A DNA stretch of 64,000 bases from Rhodanobacter sp. (GTDB lineage: Bacteria > Pseudomonadota > Gammaproteobacteria > Xanthomonadales > Rhodanobacteraceae): NCBI GenBank assembly GCA_024711345.1, contig JANJTA010000012.1:1-64000 (forward strand), in the 5' to 3' direction. The position numbers and the translations under genes are program-made. The notes beneath the pieces were generated by a model that was given only the letters and a program-made list of their open reading frames with translations, had not been told where the DNA came from and did no database searches. Positions 7,787 through 16,509 of the stretch are shown one piece after another. The stretch's first letter is position 1; every line of letters begins with the position of its first letter.

Positions 7787-8022
7787 AGCGATGTCGTCGA
7801 ATTCGTGCAAAGGGATCGGTGGAGCAGATCACAACAAAAAGGGAGCGGAGAGAGCTTAGGGGCAGCGATCCAAGGTGGACGCTAACTCGTCCTTTTACAG
7901 CGAACAAAAGTTCAATCTGACTCTCGCTTTGCCTCGCCTAAGTTGCCAACGAACCCAAGGCGGTTAACAGAAATGCACTCCGATCCGCGCTCTTGTCAAA
8001 GCGCACCTGACCGGGTCTTTCT

Positions 8023-9600
8023 TTATCCCGGGCCATCCTCATTTTCGACCACAGGCCGCGGTAGCCCTGTCTCCGGCACATCGCTCCTATCTTCGACTTC
8101 GACTGACTCAACAATTTCCTCCACCGGCGCTAGACCTGCGTTTGCAACGGCAGCCGCCGCGCGTCCAAGTGCATAGTCAGGCGACTCGCGAACACCAATA
8201 GGTCTGCGTTGCTCGTCCACTTTCCAGAACTCGACAATCTCGATGCCACGGCGCCGTGGCTCCATAAAAATGGAAAAATCGAGCGTATAGGCCACATACC
8301 GCCCCTGCCGTCCGGATGCGGCAGAAGTATTCTGCGAAATGACATGAATGAGCTTGAAATCCATCAGCTGCTGAAGCAACTCGTGCTGCTCGGGGTGCTG
8401 CCTGGAGTCATCGATGCTGACAAGAAAAGCCGTTTTCTTCTTCTCCTTCAGGCAGAAGGTAACCAAATCCCCGTAGACCCTACTTAGTGCTTCAGCGTCG
8501 TAGCCAGCCTCCTCCTGGATGTTCGCCAACTTACTCTTATAGGAATGCTGCGCAGCAGCCTTGTAGATGAAGGTCGGTGTGAGGCGATCCGTTTTACCAG
8601 CTTGGACTGACATATCAACCGCATCAACAAAGATGTTCAGAAAGTCTCGGGGAACTCCACCTGAGGCTAAGGTGAGAGCCCTGGGGGCATCAGCATTGAA
8701 GAGAGCGGCCACGTCCATGTTCTTGTTACCGACCCGGGCCATCTCCAAGAGCATCGAATGCAAGTAGGTATTCGTCTCCTCGAAGCTTTCAAAGGTTTTG
8801 TCGAGGCTGATTCCTTCGACATCCTGCTCTAACTCGACGCCAATCGTCTGACCCTCATGCACTCTTAGCTGTGTCCGATGACGAATGGTACCTATCTTCA
8901 AATAGGCGTCGGTGCCCCGAAACAGCCTATGCAGGTAGTCAACCACATATGGCTGAAGGTCTTTTCTTATCAAATAAAAATCGTCGACAAGTACAAAAAC
9001 GGTGGGCCATTTGCCTTTGATCGCCCCCCGCAGCGCCTCTTTATAATCTTGGAGGTGACGTTCTAGGTGGTCTAGCTTCTTGCTCTTAAACGTGGTCGTA
9101 ACTTCGCGACCGCGCTGAGCCTTGATCTTCATCGCGGGACCGTTAGCGGGCTGCAGCCCGAGATCGCCTTCGGTATGGCGAGTGTCTTTCTTACTGACGT
9201 CCGCATGCTCTGGATCGTCCAGCAACTCTCGAAGGCTGGCGACTATTTTGCTCTGAGGTGTCTTCAGGATGCCGAAACATCGTCCTTTTGCATTGGGCAG
9301 ACGCTGGAAAACGCCAAGCAGAATTCGAATCAAGACGTCTGGAAACCCCAATCGCTTAATTTCATCCACACCGATATAGATTGCCAGCGGATCTCCGTTG
9401 CTTTCCGCCTGTCGCAAAAAATGAACTTGTAGGCACGACTTGCCAGACCCGCGGCGCCCAAATAGGACTTGATGCTGGGCACTAGAAAAGCGCTGCAGAT
9501 TTCCGCCAAGATCCACATAGACCGGATTTTGGTTCTCCCGGATCCGGAAGCTGTCCCGTATAAGGTTTTGCAGCGTTCGCACATCCTGTGAAATAAGCAT
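8023..9600 (-). CDS. P-loop (ORC/CDC6-like AAA) ATPase, possible defence component
   Basis: A 525-residue ATPase. Walker A is GRRGSGKS (residues 48-55), Walker B is VFVLVDDFYL (201-210), and a sensor-like strand follows (LKIGTIRHRTQL, 234-245). The middle part (about 140-180) is charged and probably disordered. The last 150 residues include a likely winged-helix region (HELLQQLMDFKLIHVI) and an acidic tail. The arrangement resembles ORC-CDC6/STAND-type ATPases found in phage-defence loci; a specific function is not recognised. The start at 9600 has GGGGGCG upstream. A GTG at 9621 overlaps the icmF stop (ATGTGA) and is the alternative. The gene is AT-rich against its neighbours, indicating transfer, and lies upstream of the Mrr nuclease. 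Confidence 0.72.
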   Translation of the reverse strand: MLISQDVRTLQNLIRDSFRIRENQNPVYVDLGGNLQRFSSAQHQVLFGRRGSGKSCLQVHFLRQAESNGDPLAIYIGVDEIKRLGFPDVLIRILLGVFQRLPNAKGRCFGILKTPQSKIVASLRELLDDPEHADVSKKDTRHTEGDLGLQPANGPAMKIKAQRGREVTTTFKSKKLDHLERHLQDYKEALRGAIKGKWPTVFVLVDDFYLIRKDLQPYVVDYLHRLFRGTDAYLKIGTIRHRTQLRVHEGQTIGVELEQDVEGISLDKTFESFEETNTYLHSMLLEMARVGNKNMDVAALFNADAPRALTLASGGVPRDFLNIFVDAVDMSVQAGKTDRLTPTFIYKAAAQHSYKSKLANIQEEAGYDAEALSRVYGDLVTFCLKEKKKTAFLVSIDDSRQHPEQHELLQQLMDFKLIHVISQNTSAASGRQGRYVAYTLDFSIFMEPRRRGIEIVEFWKVDEQRRPIGVRESPDYALGRAAAAVANAGLAPVEEIVESVEVEDRSDVPETGLPRPVVENEDGPG

Positions 9601-9617
9601 TGCGCCCCCAATGTTGG

Positions 9618-12600
9618 TCACATATTCCGCCGATACTCCCCACCCACCTCATACAACGCATGGCTAATCTGCCCCAGCGAGTTGTACTTCACCGCCTCGA
9701 TCAGCTGCTCAAACACATTCCGCCGATCCCGCGCCGTCGTTTGTAGCACCTTCAAGCTGTCGGCAGCCAGCGCATTGCGCGCCTCGCCGTAGCGCCGCAC
9801 GTTCGCAATCTGCTGCCCCTTCTCTTCTTCGGTCGACCGAATCAACTCGATCTCGGTCGCAATCTCCCCGCCATGGTCCTTCGGCAGGAAGGTGTTGACG
9901 CCAATTAGCGGCAACGACCCATCATGCTTTTTGTGCTCGTAATACAGGCTCTCTTCCTGGATCTTGCCGCGCTGGTACATGGTGTCCATCGCGCCGAGCA
10001 CGCCGCCGCGTTCGCTGATCGCCTCGAACTCCTTGTACACGGCCTCTTCCACCAGGTCGGTGAGTTCCTCGACCACGTAGCTGCCCTGCCAGGGGTTCTC
10101 GTTGAAGTTGAGGCCCAGTTCCTTGTTGATGATCATCTGGATCGCCACGGCGCGGCGCACGCTTTCTTCGGTGGGCGTGGTGATCGCTTCGTCGTAGGCG
10201 TTGGTGTGCAGGGAGTTGCAGTTGTCGAACAGCGCGTACAGCGCCTGCAGCGTGGTGCGGATGTCGTTGAACTGGATTTCCTGCGCGTGCAGCGAGCGGC
10301 CGCTGGTCTGGATGTGGTACTTCATCATCTGGCTGCGCGCGCTGGCGCCGTAGCGCTCGCGCATGGCGCGGGCCCAGATGCGGCGGGCGACGCGGCCGAT
10401 CACGGTGTATTCCGGGTCCATGCCGTTGGAGAAGAAGAACGACAGGTTGGGCGCGAAGTCGTCGATCTTCATGCCGCGCGCGAGGTAGTACTCCACGATG
10501 GTGAAGCCGTTGCTCAGGGTGAAGGCGAGCTGGCTGATCGGGTTCGCGCCGGCTTCGGCGATGTGGTAGCCGGAGATGGACACCGAGTAGAAGTTGCGGA
10601 CCTTGTGCTCCACGAAGTACTGCTGGATGTCGCCCATCATGCGCAAGGCGAACTCGGTGGAGAAGATGCAGGTGTTCTGCGCCTGGTCCTCCTTCAGGAT
10701 GTCGGCCTGCACGGTGCCGCGCACCTTGGTCAGCGTGTCGGCCTTGATGCGGGCGTAGGTTTCCGCATCGACCAGCTGGTCGCCGGTCACGCCGAGCAGC
10801 CCCAGGCCCAGGCCGTCGTTGCCTTTGGGCAGCTCGCCGGAATACTGCGGGCGGCCGTTCGGGTACATCGCGGCGATCTTCTTTTCCGCCGCGGCCCAGC
10901 GCGCGGGATCTTCCTTGAGGTGCTTCTCCACATTCTGGTCGATCGCGGTGTTCATGAACATCGCCAGGATCATCGGCGCCGGGCCGTTGATGGTCATCGA
11001 CACCGAGGTGTCGGGCGCGCTCAAGTCGAAGCCGGAGTACAGCTTCTTCATGTCGTCCAGGGTGGCGATGTTGACGCCGGAGTTGCCGATCTTGCCGTAG
11101 ATGTCCGGGCGCGGCGCCGGGTCCTCGCCGTACAGGGTGACCGAGTCGAACGCGGTGGACAGGCGCGTGGCCGCGCCGCCCTGGCTGAGGTAATGGAAGC
11201 GGCGGTTGGTGCGCTCGGGCGTGCCCTCGCCGGCGAACATGCGGGTGGGGTCCTCGCCGCTGCGGCGGTACGGGTACACGCCGCCGGTGTAGGGGTAGTG
11301 GCCGGGCAGGTTTTCCTTGCCGAGGAACAGGAGCTGGCCGCCCCAGCTGTCGGTCTTCGGCGGCGCCACCTTGGGGATCTTCTGGTGGCTCAGTGACTCG
11401 CGGTAGTTCTCCACGCGGATCAGCTTGTCGCGCACCTTGTATTCGTTGACGTCCTTGGTGACGGACTCGCGCAGCGCCGGCCAGTCGCGCAGCAGGTGGA
11501 TGGACTCGTGGCTGAGTTCCTTCAGCGCGGCGTTGTAGCGCTGGCGCAGCAGCAGCAGGGTGCGGTCGGTTTCCCCCCTCTCCCCACGGGAGAGGGGTTG
11601 GGGGTGAGGGTTCGGGGCTTGCATGGAGTTGGCCACTCCGACCGAACCCTCACCCTCGGTCCCTCTCCCGGAGGGAGAGGGAAGCGAAGCGGGGTGCAGG
11701 TCCTCGCCGTGGTACAGCTCCAGCGGCTTCGGCAGCCTGGCGTCGCCCAGTTCCTTCAGCGACTCGTAGTAGTGCTGCGCCTTGCTGGCGGCTTCGGCCT
11801 GGTGCGCGACCGAGGCGTTGATGCCGCGCCCCTGCTCGGCGATCTCGGCCAGGTAGCGCACGCGGGCGCCGGGGATCAGCACGGTGGCGCGCGGCTCCTT
11901 CAGCGTGGTGTCGACCTGCGGCGTCCACTTCTCCGCCGGCAGGTGCAGCTTGTCGCGCAGCAGCCGGCACAGGTTGGCGAACATCCAGGTGACGCCGGGG
12001 TCGTTGAACTGGCTGGCGATGGTCGGATATACCGGCACGTCCTCGTCGGCCACCTTGAACGCGGTGCGGTTGCGCTTCCACTGCTTGCGCACGTCGCGCA
12101 GCGCGTCCTCGGCGCCGCGCTTGTCGAACTTGTTGAGCACGATGAGCTCGGCGAAGTCGATCATGTCGATCTTCTCCAGCTGGCTGGCCGCGCCGTAGTC
12201 GCTGGTCATCACGTAGACCGGGAAGTCGACCAGGTCGACGATCTCCGAATCGCTCTGGCCGATGCCGGCGGTCTCGACGATGACCAGGTCGTACGGCTGG
12301 CTCTTCAGGAAATTGATGCAGTCGTGCAGCACCACGCTGGTGGCGGCGTGCTGGCGGCGCGTGGCCATCGAGCGCATGTAGACGCGCTTGGAGCGCAGCG
12401 AATTCATGCGGATGCGGTCGCCCAGCAGCGCACCGCCGGAACGGCGCCGGGTGGGGTCGACCGCGAGCACGGCGATGCGCATCTGCGGGAACGCGTGCAG
12501 GAAGCGCAGCAGCAGTTCGTCCACCACGCTGGATTTGCCCGCGCCGCCGGTGCCGGTGAGGCCGAGCACGGGCGTGTGCTTGCCGGCCAGCTTCCACTGC

Positions 12601-13193
12601 TTGCGCTGGTGTTCCAGCTCGGCATCGGAGAGCTTGCCCTCCTCGATCGCCGACAGCATGTGGCCGATCGAGATCTCGTCGTCGATGTCGACCCTGGGCA
12701 ACGCGCCGGTTTCGGAGGCGGCGCGTTTGGCGGCGGCGCTGCCGGCGCGCTGCACCACGTCCTCGATCATGTGCACCAGGCCCATGTGCATGCCGTCGTT
12801 CGGGTGGTAGATGCGCTCCACGCCGTAGGCTTCCAGCTCGCGGATCTCCTCCGGCGTGATGGTGCCGCCGCCGCCGCCGAACACGCGCACGTGGCCGGCA
12901 CCGCGCTCGCGCAGCATGTCGACCATGTACTTGAAGTACTCCACGTGGCCGCCCTGGTAGGAACTCAGCGCGATCGCGTCGGCGTCTTCCTGCAGCGCGG
13001 CGCGCACCACGTCTTCGACCGAGCGGTTGTGGCCGAGATGGATCACTTCCGCGCCCTGGGCCTGGATGATCCGCCGCATGATGTTGATCGCCGCGTCGTG
13101 ACCATCGAACAGGCTGGCCGCGGTGACGAAACGCAGCGGGGTGGTTTCCGTCTGCGTGGCGCTGGCGGGGACGTGCTTGGCGGGGGAACTCAT
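9618..13193 (-). CDS. icmF: fused isobutyryl-CoA mutase IcmF
   Basis: A 1191-residue adenosylcobalamin enzyme that interconverts isobutyryl-CoA and n-butyryl-CoA. The order is an N-terminal B12-binding domain ([13 protein letters not shown] at 29-41, with the [10 protein letters not shown] and [13 protein letters not shown] stretches), a MeaB-like G-protein chaperone ([14 protein letters not shown]-loop), then the substrate-binding mutase barrel ([24 protein letters not shown] to the C terminus). The start at 13193 has GGAG six bases upstream. Residues about 502-542, in the linker between the G domain and the mutase domain, are encoded by an inserted REP pair read in frame ([13 protein letters not shown]...[13 protein letters not shown]). 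It is metabolically linked to branched-chain amino acid use. Its stop codon marks the edge of the AT-rich accessory block. Confidence 0.95.
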   Translation of the reverse strand: MSSPAKHVPASATQTETTPLRFVTAASLFDGHDAAINIMRRIIQAQGAEVIHLGHNRSVEDVVRAALQEDADAIALSSYQGGHVEYFKYMVDMLRERGAGHVRVFGGGGGTITPEEIRELEAYGVERIYHPNDGMHMGLVHMIEDVVQRAGSAAAKRAASETGALPRVDIDDEISIGHMLSAIEEGKLSDAELEHQRKQWKLAGKHTPVLGLTGTGGAGKSSVVDELLLRFLHAFPQMRIAVLAVDPTRRRSGGALLGDRIRMNSLRSKRVYMRSMATRRQHAATSVVLHDCINFLKSQPYDLVIVETAGIGQSDSEIVDLVDFPVYVMTSDYGAASQLEKIDMIDFAELIVLNKFDKRGAEDALRDVRKQWKRNRTAFKVADEDVPVYPTIASQFNDPGVTWMFANLCRLLRDKLHLPAEKWTPQVDTTLKEPRATVLIPGARVRYLAEIAEQGRGINASVAHQAEAASKAQHYYESLKELGDARLPKPLELYHGEDLHPASLPSPSGRGTEGEGSVGVANSMQAPNPHPQPLSRGERGETDRTLLLLRQRYNAALKELSHESIHLLRDWPALRESVTKDVNEYKVRDKLIRVENYRESLSHQKIPKVAPPKTDSWGGQLLFLGKENLPGHYPYTGGVYPYRRSGEDPTRMFAGEGTPERTNRRFHYLSQGGAATRLSTAFDSVTLYGEDPAPRPDIYGKIGNSGVNIATLDDMKKLYSGFDLSAPDTSVSMTINGPAPMILAMFMNTAIDQNVEKHLKEDPARWAAAEKKIAAMYPNGRPQYSGELPKGNDGLGLGLLGVTGDQLVDAETYARIKADTLTKVRGTVQADILKEDQAQNTCIFSTEFALRMMGDIQQYFVEHKVRNFYSVSISGYHIAEAGANPISQLAFTLSNGFTIVEYYLARGMKIDDFAPNLSFFFSNGMDPEYTVIGRVARRIWARAMRERYGASARSQMMKYHIQTSGRSLHAQEIQFNDIRTTLQALYALFDNCNSLHTNAYDEAITTPTEESVRRAVAIQMIINKELGLNFNENPWQGSYVVEELTDLVEEAVYKEFEAISERGGVLGAMDTMYQRGKIQEESLYYEHKKHDGSLPLIGVNTFLPKDHGGEIATEIELIRSTEEEKGQQIANVRRYGEARNALAADSLKVLQTTARDRRNVFEQLIEAVKYNSLGQISHALYEVGGEYRRNM
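11573..11681. repeat. REP pair (BIME-like) inserted in frame inside icmF
   Basis: Two self-complementary units, CCCCTCTCC-CCACG-GGAGAGGGG (11575-11597) and CCCTCTCCC-GGA-GGGAGAGGG (11661-11681), flank a perfect 14-base inverted repeat (GGGTGAGGGTTCGG 11602-11615 with CCGAACCCTCACCC 11642-11655). This is the layout of an inverted REP pair. It lies wholly inside the icmF reading frame and introduces no stop. Confidence 0.88.
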
Positions 13194-13267
13194 GGCAACT
13201 CCGACATCGGTGCTTGAACTTGTCGATTCTAGTGGATCGACGGCAGGCACGCGGAATGGACGCCGTC

Positions 13268-13421
13268 TCCCTTTGGCGACCGTAGGAAGTCCCCTTGTGG
13301 GTGAGATGGTTGAGATGAGGGTACGGGGCGCGCGGAAATTGAAGGCCGCGCAGGATTCGGTACTTCGCTTCGCACGTACCCTCATCCGCCCTTCGGGCAC
13401 CTTCTCCCGGAGGGAGAAGGG
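13268..13421. repeat. REP pair between icmF and the hydrolase gene
   Basis: It is related to the element inside icmF. CCTTCTCCCGGAGGGAGAAGG (13400-13420) is self-complementary, and GATGAGGGTACG (13314-13325) pairs with CGTACCCTCATC (13375-13386). The left unit (from about 13268, TCCCTTTGGCGACCGTAGGAAG) is degenerate. It fills most of the gap between the hydrolase stop and the icmF start, both on the minus strand. Confidence 0.8.
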
Positions 13422-13424
13422 AAA

Positions 13425-14327
13425 TCACATGCAGAGTGCGCGGTCCGGACTGCCGACCACCCGCTGACCCACCGGCTCGCCGCGCACGAAGGCCAGCGCG
13501 GCGTCGATCACTTCGGGCGCGTCCAGCACACGGCGGTGGCCCAGGCCCTGGGTGGTGTACAGGCGGGCGCCGGGCCAAAGCCGGGCGTAGCGTTCGCCTT
13601 CGGCCCACGGCACGTCGGCGTCGTCGAGGTCGTGCACGATCAGCGCGGGCTGGCCCAGCGCGGGCAGCCGGCGTTCCACCTTCAACTCGTCGATGTGCAC
13701 GCCGGTGCGCCGGTGCAGCCAGGCGTAGAACGGCGGGCGCAGGTAACCGGCCAGGTGCACGAAGCGGAAGAAGCGCCGGGTCGCGGCCTTCATGTCCACC
13801 GCCGGCGCCACCAGGATCAGCCGCTCGGCCTGCCAGTGTTCATCCTGCGCGAGGGCGAGCGCGGCGCCGCCGAGCGAGTGGCCGATCGCCAGCGCCGCGT
13901 TGCCGTGGCGCGCGCCGATCGCGCGGATCGTCGCGATGAACTCCGGCAGGGTGCACAGCTGGCCGCTGCTGCGGCCGTGGCCGGGCTGGTCGAAGGTGAC
14001 CACGGCGTAGCCCTGCGCGCGCAGCTGCGCCACCCACGGCAGGAAGCGCAGGCCGAAGCTGGACCAGCCGTGCGCCAGCAGTGCGTAGGGCTGGGTCGAC
14101 GGATCGCCCCAGACGTAGGTGGCGATGGTTTCGCCGCCGACCTGCAGTTCGCTGCGCTGCATGTCCGCATCGCCCTGCGCCGCCTGCGCGCGGCGGCGGC
14201 TGCTGGCGAACGGCGTGGCGAACAGGCGCGCGGCGCGGTTCACCGTGCGCTGCGGGGCGAGCCGGCCGCCCAGCACGAAGCCGGTGCGCACGGTGGTGAG
14301 CTTGAGTCGGTCGATGACGGTGGACAT
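13425..14327 (-). CDS. alpha/beta hydrolase family protein
   Basis: About 300 residues with an alpha/beta-hydrolase fold. It has an oxyanion-loop motif LLAHGWSSFGLRF, the strand TFDQPGHGRSSG, the nucleophile elbow AIGHSLGGAAL, the acid in HDLDDADVPW and the histidine in TQGLGHRRVL, so the triad is complete. The start at 14327 (MSTVIDRL) is preferred because GAGG lies eight bases upstream; the ATG two codons earlier (14333) is too close to it. It follows the TetR gene by a few bases and is probably co-transcribed and controlled by it. Esterase or thioesterase activity is possible; the substrate is unknown. Confidence 0.85.
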   Translation of the reverse strand: MSTVIDRLKLTTVRTGFVLGGRLAPQRTVNRAARLFATPFASSRRRAQAAQGDADMQRSELQVGGETIATYVWGDPSTQPYALLAHGWSSFGLRFLPWVAQLRAQGYAVVTFDQPGHGRSSGQLCTLPEFIATIRAIGARHGNAALAIGHSLGGAALALAQDEHWQAERLILVAPAVDMKAATRRFFRFVHLAGYLRPPFYAWLHRRTGVHIDELKVERRLPALGQPALIVHDLDDADVPWAEGERYARLWPGARLYTTQGLGHRRVLDAPEVIDAALAFVRGEPVGQRVVGSPDRALCM

Positions 14328-14337
14328 GGGCATGGCC

Positions 14338-14940
14338 TCAGGGTTGCCAGCTGCGCCACAGGCGCTCGAACGCGGCGCGGGTGCGCTGACCGGCCTCGTC
14401 GAAGCCGAACAGTCCGGCGTCGTGGTGCAGGCCGAGCATCAGCGCGTAGATCTCGAAGGCGAGCTGGGCGACGTCGGTGTCGGTGCGCAGGTGGCCCAGC
14501 TCGATCGCCTGCGCAATCGCCTTCTGCAACTCGTCGCGCCAGCCGGCCTGCTGCCGCACCACGCCGTCGTGCAGCGCGCCGTCGCGGCCGTCGTATTCGC
14601 TGGCGGCGGACAGCAGCACGCAGCCGCTCTGGTGCTCGCGCGCCCACTCGAACCAGTTCGCCACGATCGCGCGCAGCCGCGGCAGGCCGCGCGGCTGGCG
14701 CAACGCCGGCAGCAGCACCTGGGTCACGAAGCGCTGGCGGCCGGTGTCGAGCACGGCCAGCTGCAGGTCTTCGCGCGAGCCGAAGTGGGCGAACACGCCG
14801 CTCTTGGACATGCCCACGTCGCCCGCCAGGCCGCCGATCGACAGGCCTTCCAACCCGTCGCGGCGGGCCAGCGCATAGGCGTGGTCGAGGATGGTGTCGC
14901 GGGTGGCCGCGCGCTTGCCCGGGTGGGTGGTTGACGTCAT
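14338..14940 (-). CDS. TetR/AcrR family transcriptional regulator
   Basis: A 200-residue regulator. The N-terminal TetR helix-turn-helix is clear (RDTILDHAYALARRDGLEGLSIGGLA, then GMSKSGVFAHFGSREDLQLAVLD, residues 14-70), and an all-helical ligand domain with a TetR_C-type end follows (LMLGLHHDAGLFG). It is first in an apparent two-gene unit with the alpha/beta hydrolase. A 20-base palindrome just upstream of its start (14951-14970) is a likely autoregulatory operator. The ligand is unknown. Confidence 0.9.
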   Translation of the reverse strand: MTSTTHPGKRAATRDTILDHAYALARRDGLEGLSIGGLAGDVGMSKSGVFAHFGSREDLQLAVLDTGRQRFVTQVLLPALRQPRGLPRLRAIVANWFEWAREHQSGCVLLSAASEYDGRDGALHDGVVRQQAGWRDELQKAIAQAIELGHLRTDTDVAQLAFEIYALMLGLHHDAGLFGFDEAGQRTRAAFERLWRSWQP

Positions 14941-14950
14941 GCGCGAAAAA

Positions 14951-14970
14951 TAGCACGACCGTTCGTTCTA
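14951..14970. promoter_or_regulatory. palindromic operator candidate for the TetR regulator
   Basis: The sequence TAGCACGA-CCGT-TCGTTCTA has 8-base arms matching at seven positions. It lies 11-30 bases upstream of the TetR start codon, where TetR-type repressors normally bind. The core ACGACCGTTCGT resembles operators of AcrR-like regulators. Confidence 0.5.
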
Positions 14971-15045
14971 TATCAACGCCTGCTCACGCGGCCTCCTCAA
15001 ACCGGGCAGGTATGCTCCACCGTGGCAAGCCGAGAGGGATTCCGC

Positions 15046-15843
15046 ATGAACATCCGCAACCTGACCATTCCACTCGCCACCGCCCTGCTGGCCGCCTGCG
15101 TCACCTCGCCCACCGGCCGCTCGCAGCTGATGGTGGTGTCGGACAGCCAGATGAGCCAGATGGGCCTGGCGGCGTTCAACGACATGCGCAAGCAGGGCAA
15201 GTTCGTCGACGACCCGCGCGAACGTGCCTATGCCACCTGCGTGTCGAACGCGCTGATCGCGGTGCTGCCGCCGCCGTGGAACACCCAGCAGTGGGAGGTG
15301 CAGATCATCGGCGACGACACGGCCAACGCATTCGCCCTGCCCGGCGGCCGCATCGGCGTGAACCGCGGCATGTTCAAGCTCGCCACCGACCAGGACCAGC
15401 TGGCGGTGGTGCTGGGCCACGAGCTGTCGCACGTGGTGGCGCGGCATGGCGCCGAGCGCGTGTCCGACAACATGGCGGCGCAGGCGGCGGTGGCCGCAGG
15501 CACCATCTACGCCGGCACGCGCGGCAGCGACACCGGCAACGTCGCAGCGCTGCTCGGCGCGGGTGCGCAAGTAGGCATCCTGCTGCCGTTCTCGCGCACC
15601 CAGGAGAGCGAGGCCGACACGCTGGGTCAGCGCTACATGGCGCAGGCCGGTTTCGATCCGCGCGCCGCGGCAGCGCTGTGGGGCAAGATGGGCGCGCAGG
15701 GCGGCAGCAAGCCGCCGGCATTCCTGTCCACCCACCCTTCTTCCGGCAACCGCGCGCAGGCGCTGGACCGGCAGGCACAGCAACTGCTGCCGGTGTACCA
15801 GCAGGCGCGCGCCAGCGGCCACGCGCCGAACTGCCGCCTGTGA
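15046..15843 (+). CDS. M48 family metalloprotease, lipoprotein (LoiP/Oma1-like)
   Basis: A 265-residue outer-membrane-type lipoprotein protease. The signal peptide ends in a lipobox (ATALLAAC, Cys 18). The zinc site is HELSH (HExxH) with the downstream glutamate in QESEADTLGQRYM. This is the short M48 peptidase form without repeats, like E. coli LoiP (YggG), which helps envelope quality control. GAGAGGG upstream supports the start at 15046. It is transcribed divergently from the TetR gene. A second M48 protease starts at 63506. Confidence 0.9.
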   Translation: MNIRNLTIPLATALLAACVTSPTGRSQLMVVSDSQMSQMGLAAFNDMRKQGKFVDDPRERAYATCVSNALIAVLPPPWNTQQWEVQIIGDDTANAFALPGGRIGVNRGMFKLATDQDQLAVVLGHELSHVVARHGAERVSDNMAAQAAVAAGTIYAGTRGSDTGNVAALLGAGAQVGILLPFSRTQESEADTLGQRYMAQAGFDPRAAAALWGKMGAQGGSKPPAFLSTHPSSGNRAQALDRQAQQLLPVYQQARASGHAPNCRL

Positions 15844-15953
15844 TCGTCCGCCCGGCCCGCGGCTGAACGGGCCAGGGGGACGGGTCAACTGCGCGCGCGG
15901 CCCGTCGTTTCCGGTCCTGTCCGCCGCATGCCGCGGCGCAGACGGAGACCTCC

Positions 15954-16280
15954 ATGAGAAATACGCTGCTCCCCAAGCTGGCCCTGTTCGCCGGGATCGG
16001 CCTGACCTTCGCCGGCATGACCTATGTGCCGCCCGCCGCGGCGCAGGTTTCCGTGGGCGTGGCCGTGCGCGTCGGGCCGCCGCCGCCGCGCTTCGAGCGC
16101 GTGCCGCCGCCGCGACGCGGCTACGTCTGGGCGCCCGGCTACTGGCGCTGGGACGGACACCGCCACCTGTGGGCCGGCGGACATTGGGTACGCGCCCATC
16201 GCGGTTATCGGTATGTGCCGGCGCGCTGGGTCCACCACCGCGACGGCTGGCGTTTCCGTGACGGCTACTGGCACCGCTGA
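15954..16280 (+). CDS. YXWGXW repeat-containing small exported protein
   Basis: A 108-residue protein with a signal peptide (FAGIGLTFAGMTYVPPAAAQ) and a mature part rich in Pro, Arg, Trp, Tyr and His, built of short W/Y-G-x-W units (GYVWAPGYWRWDGHRH, LWAGGHWVRAHRGYRY, ARWVHHRDGWRFRDG). This family is common in proteobacteria and its function is unknown. The start at 15954 follows a GGAGA sequence. It sits alone between the M48 protease and leucine dehydrogenase genes. Confidence 0.8.
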   Translation: MRNTLLPKLALFAGIGLTFAGMTYVPPAAAQVSVGVAVRVGPPPPRFERVPPPRRGYVWAPGYWRWDGHRHLWAGGHWVRAHRGYRYVPARWVHHRDGWRFRDGYWHR

Positions 16281-16380
16281 GCGGATCGCGCCGCCCCGCG
16301 GCCGCGCGCCATGCGCCCGCGACTTGCTGCGCCGCATCACGACCAGCCGGGGCGACGTATTAAACTTGTCGCTTTGATTC

Positions 16381-16406
16381 ATCGCCCCGGCTCCGGTCGG
16401 GGCGAT
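16381..16406 (+). terminator. hairpin upstream of leucine dehydrogenase
   Basis: ATCGCCCCG-GCTCCGGT-CGGGGCGAT is a perfect 9-base stem in the gap before the dehydrogenase gene. The following CAGTTTC tract is a weak U-run, so it may terminate the preceding gene or act in the 5' leader. Confidence 0.4.
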
Positions 16407-16509
16407 CAGTTTCAGGCATTTTCATCACCCTCCGGCGGATTCCCGCATTCCCTTCCGCCACCCTCTGTAGATGCCACCGGCACCGCAAATCAATGGAGTC
16501 ACCGTTCCA

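Noticed and set aside
9924-13217. Long open frames antisense to icmF (490 and 573 codons)
   Set aside because: They mirror the GC-rich third-position bias of icmF, have His/Val/Ala-heavy low-complexity translations, no ribosome site and no recognisable domain.
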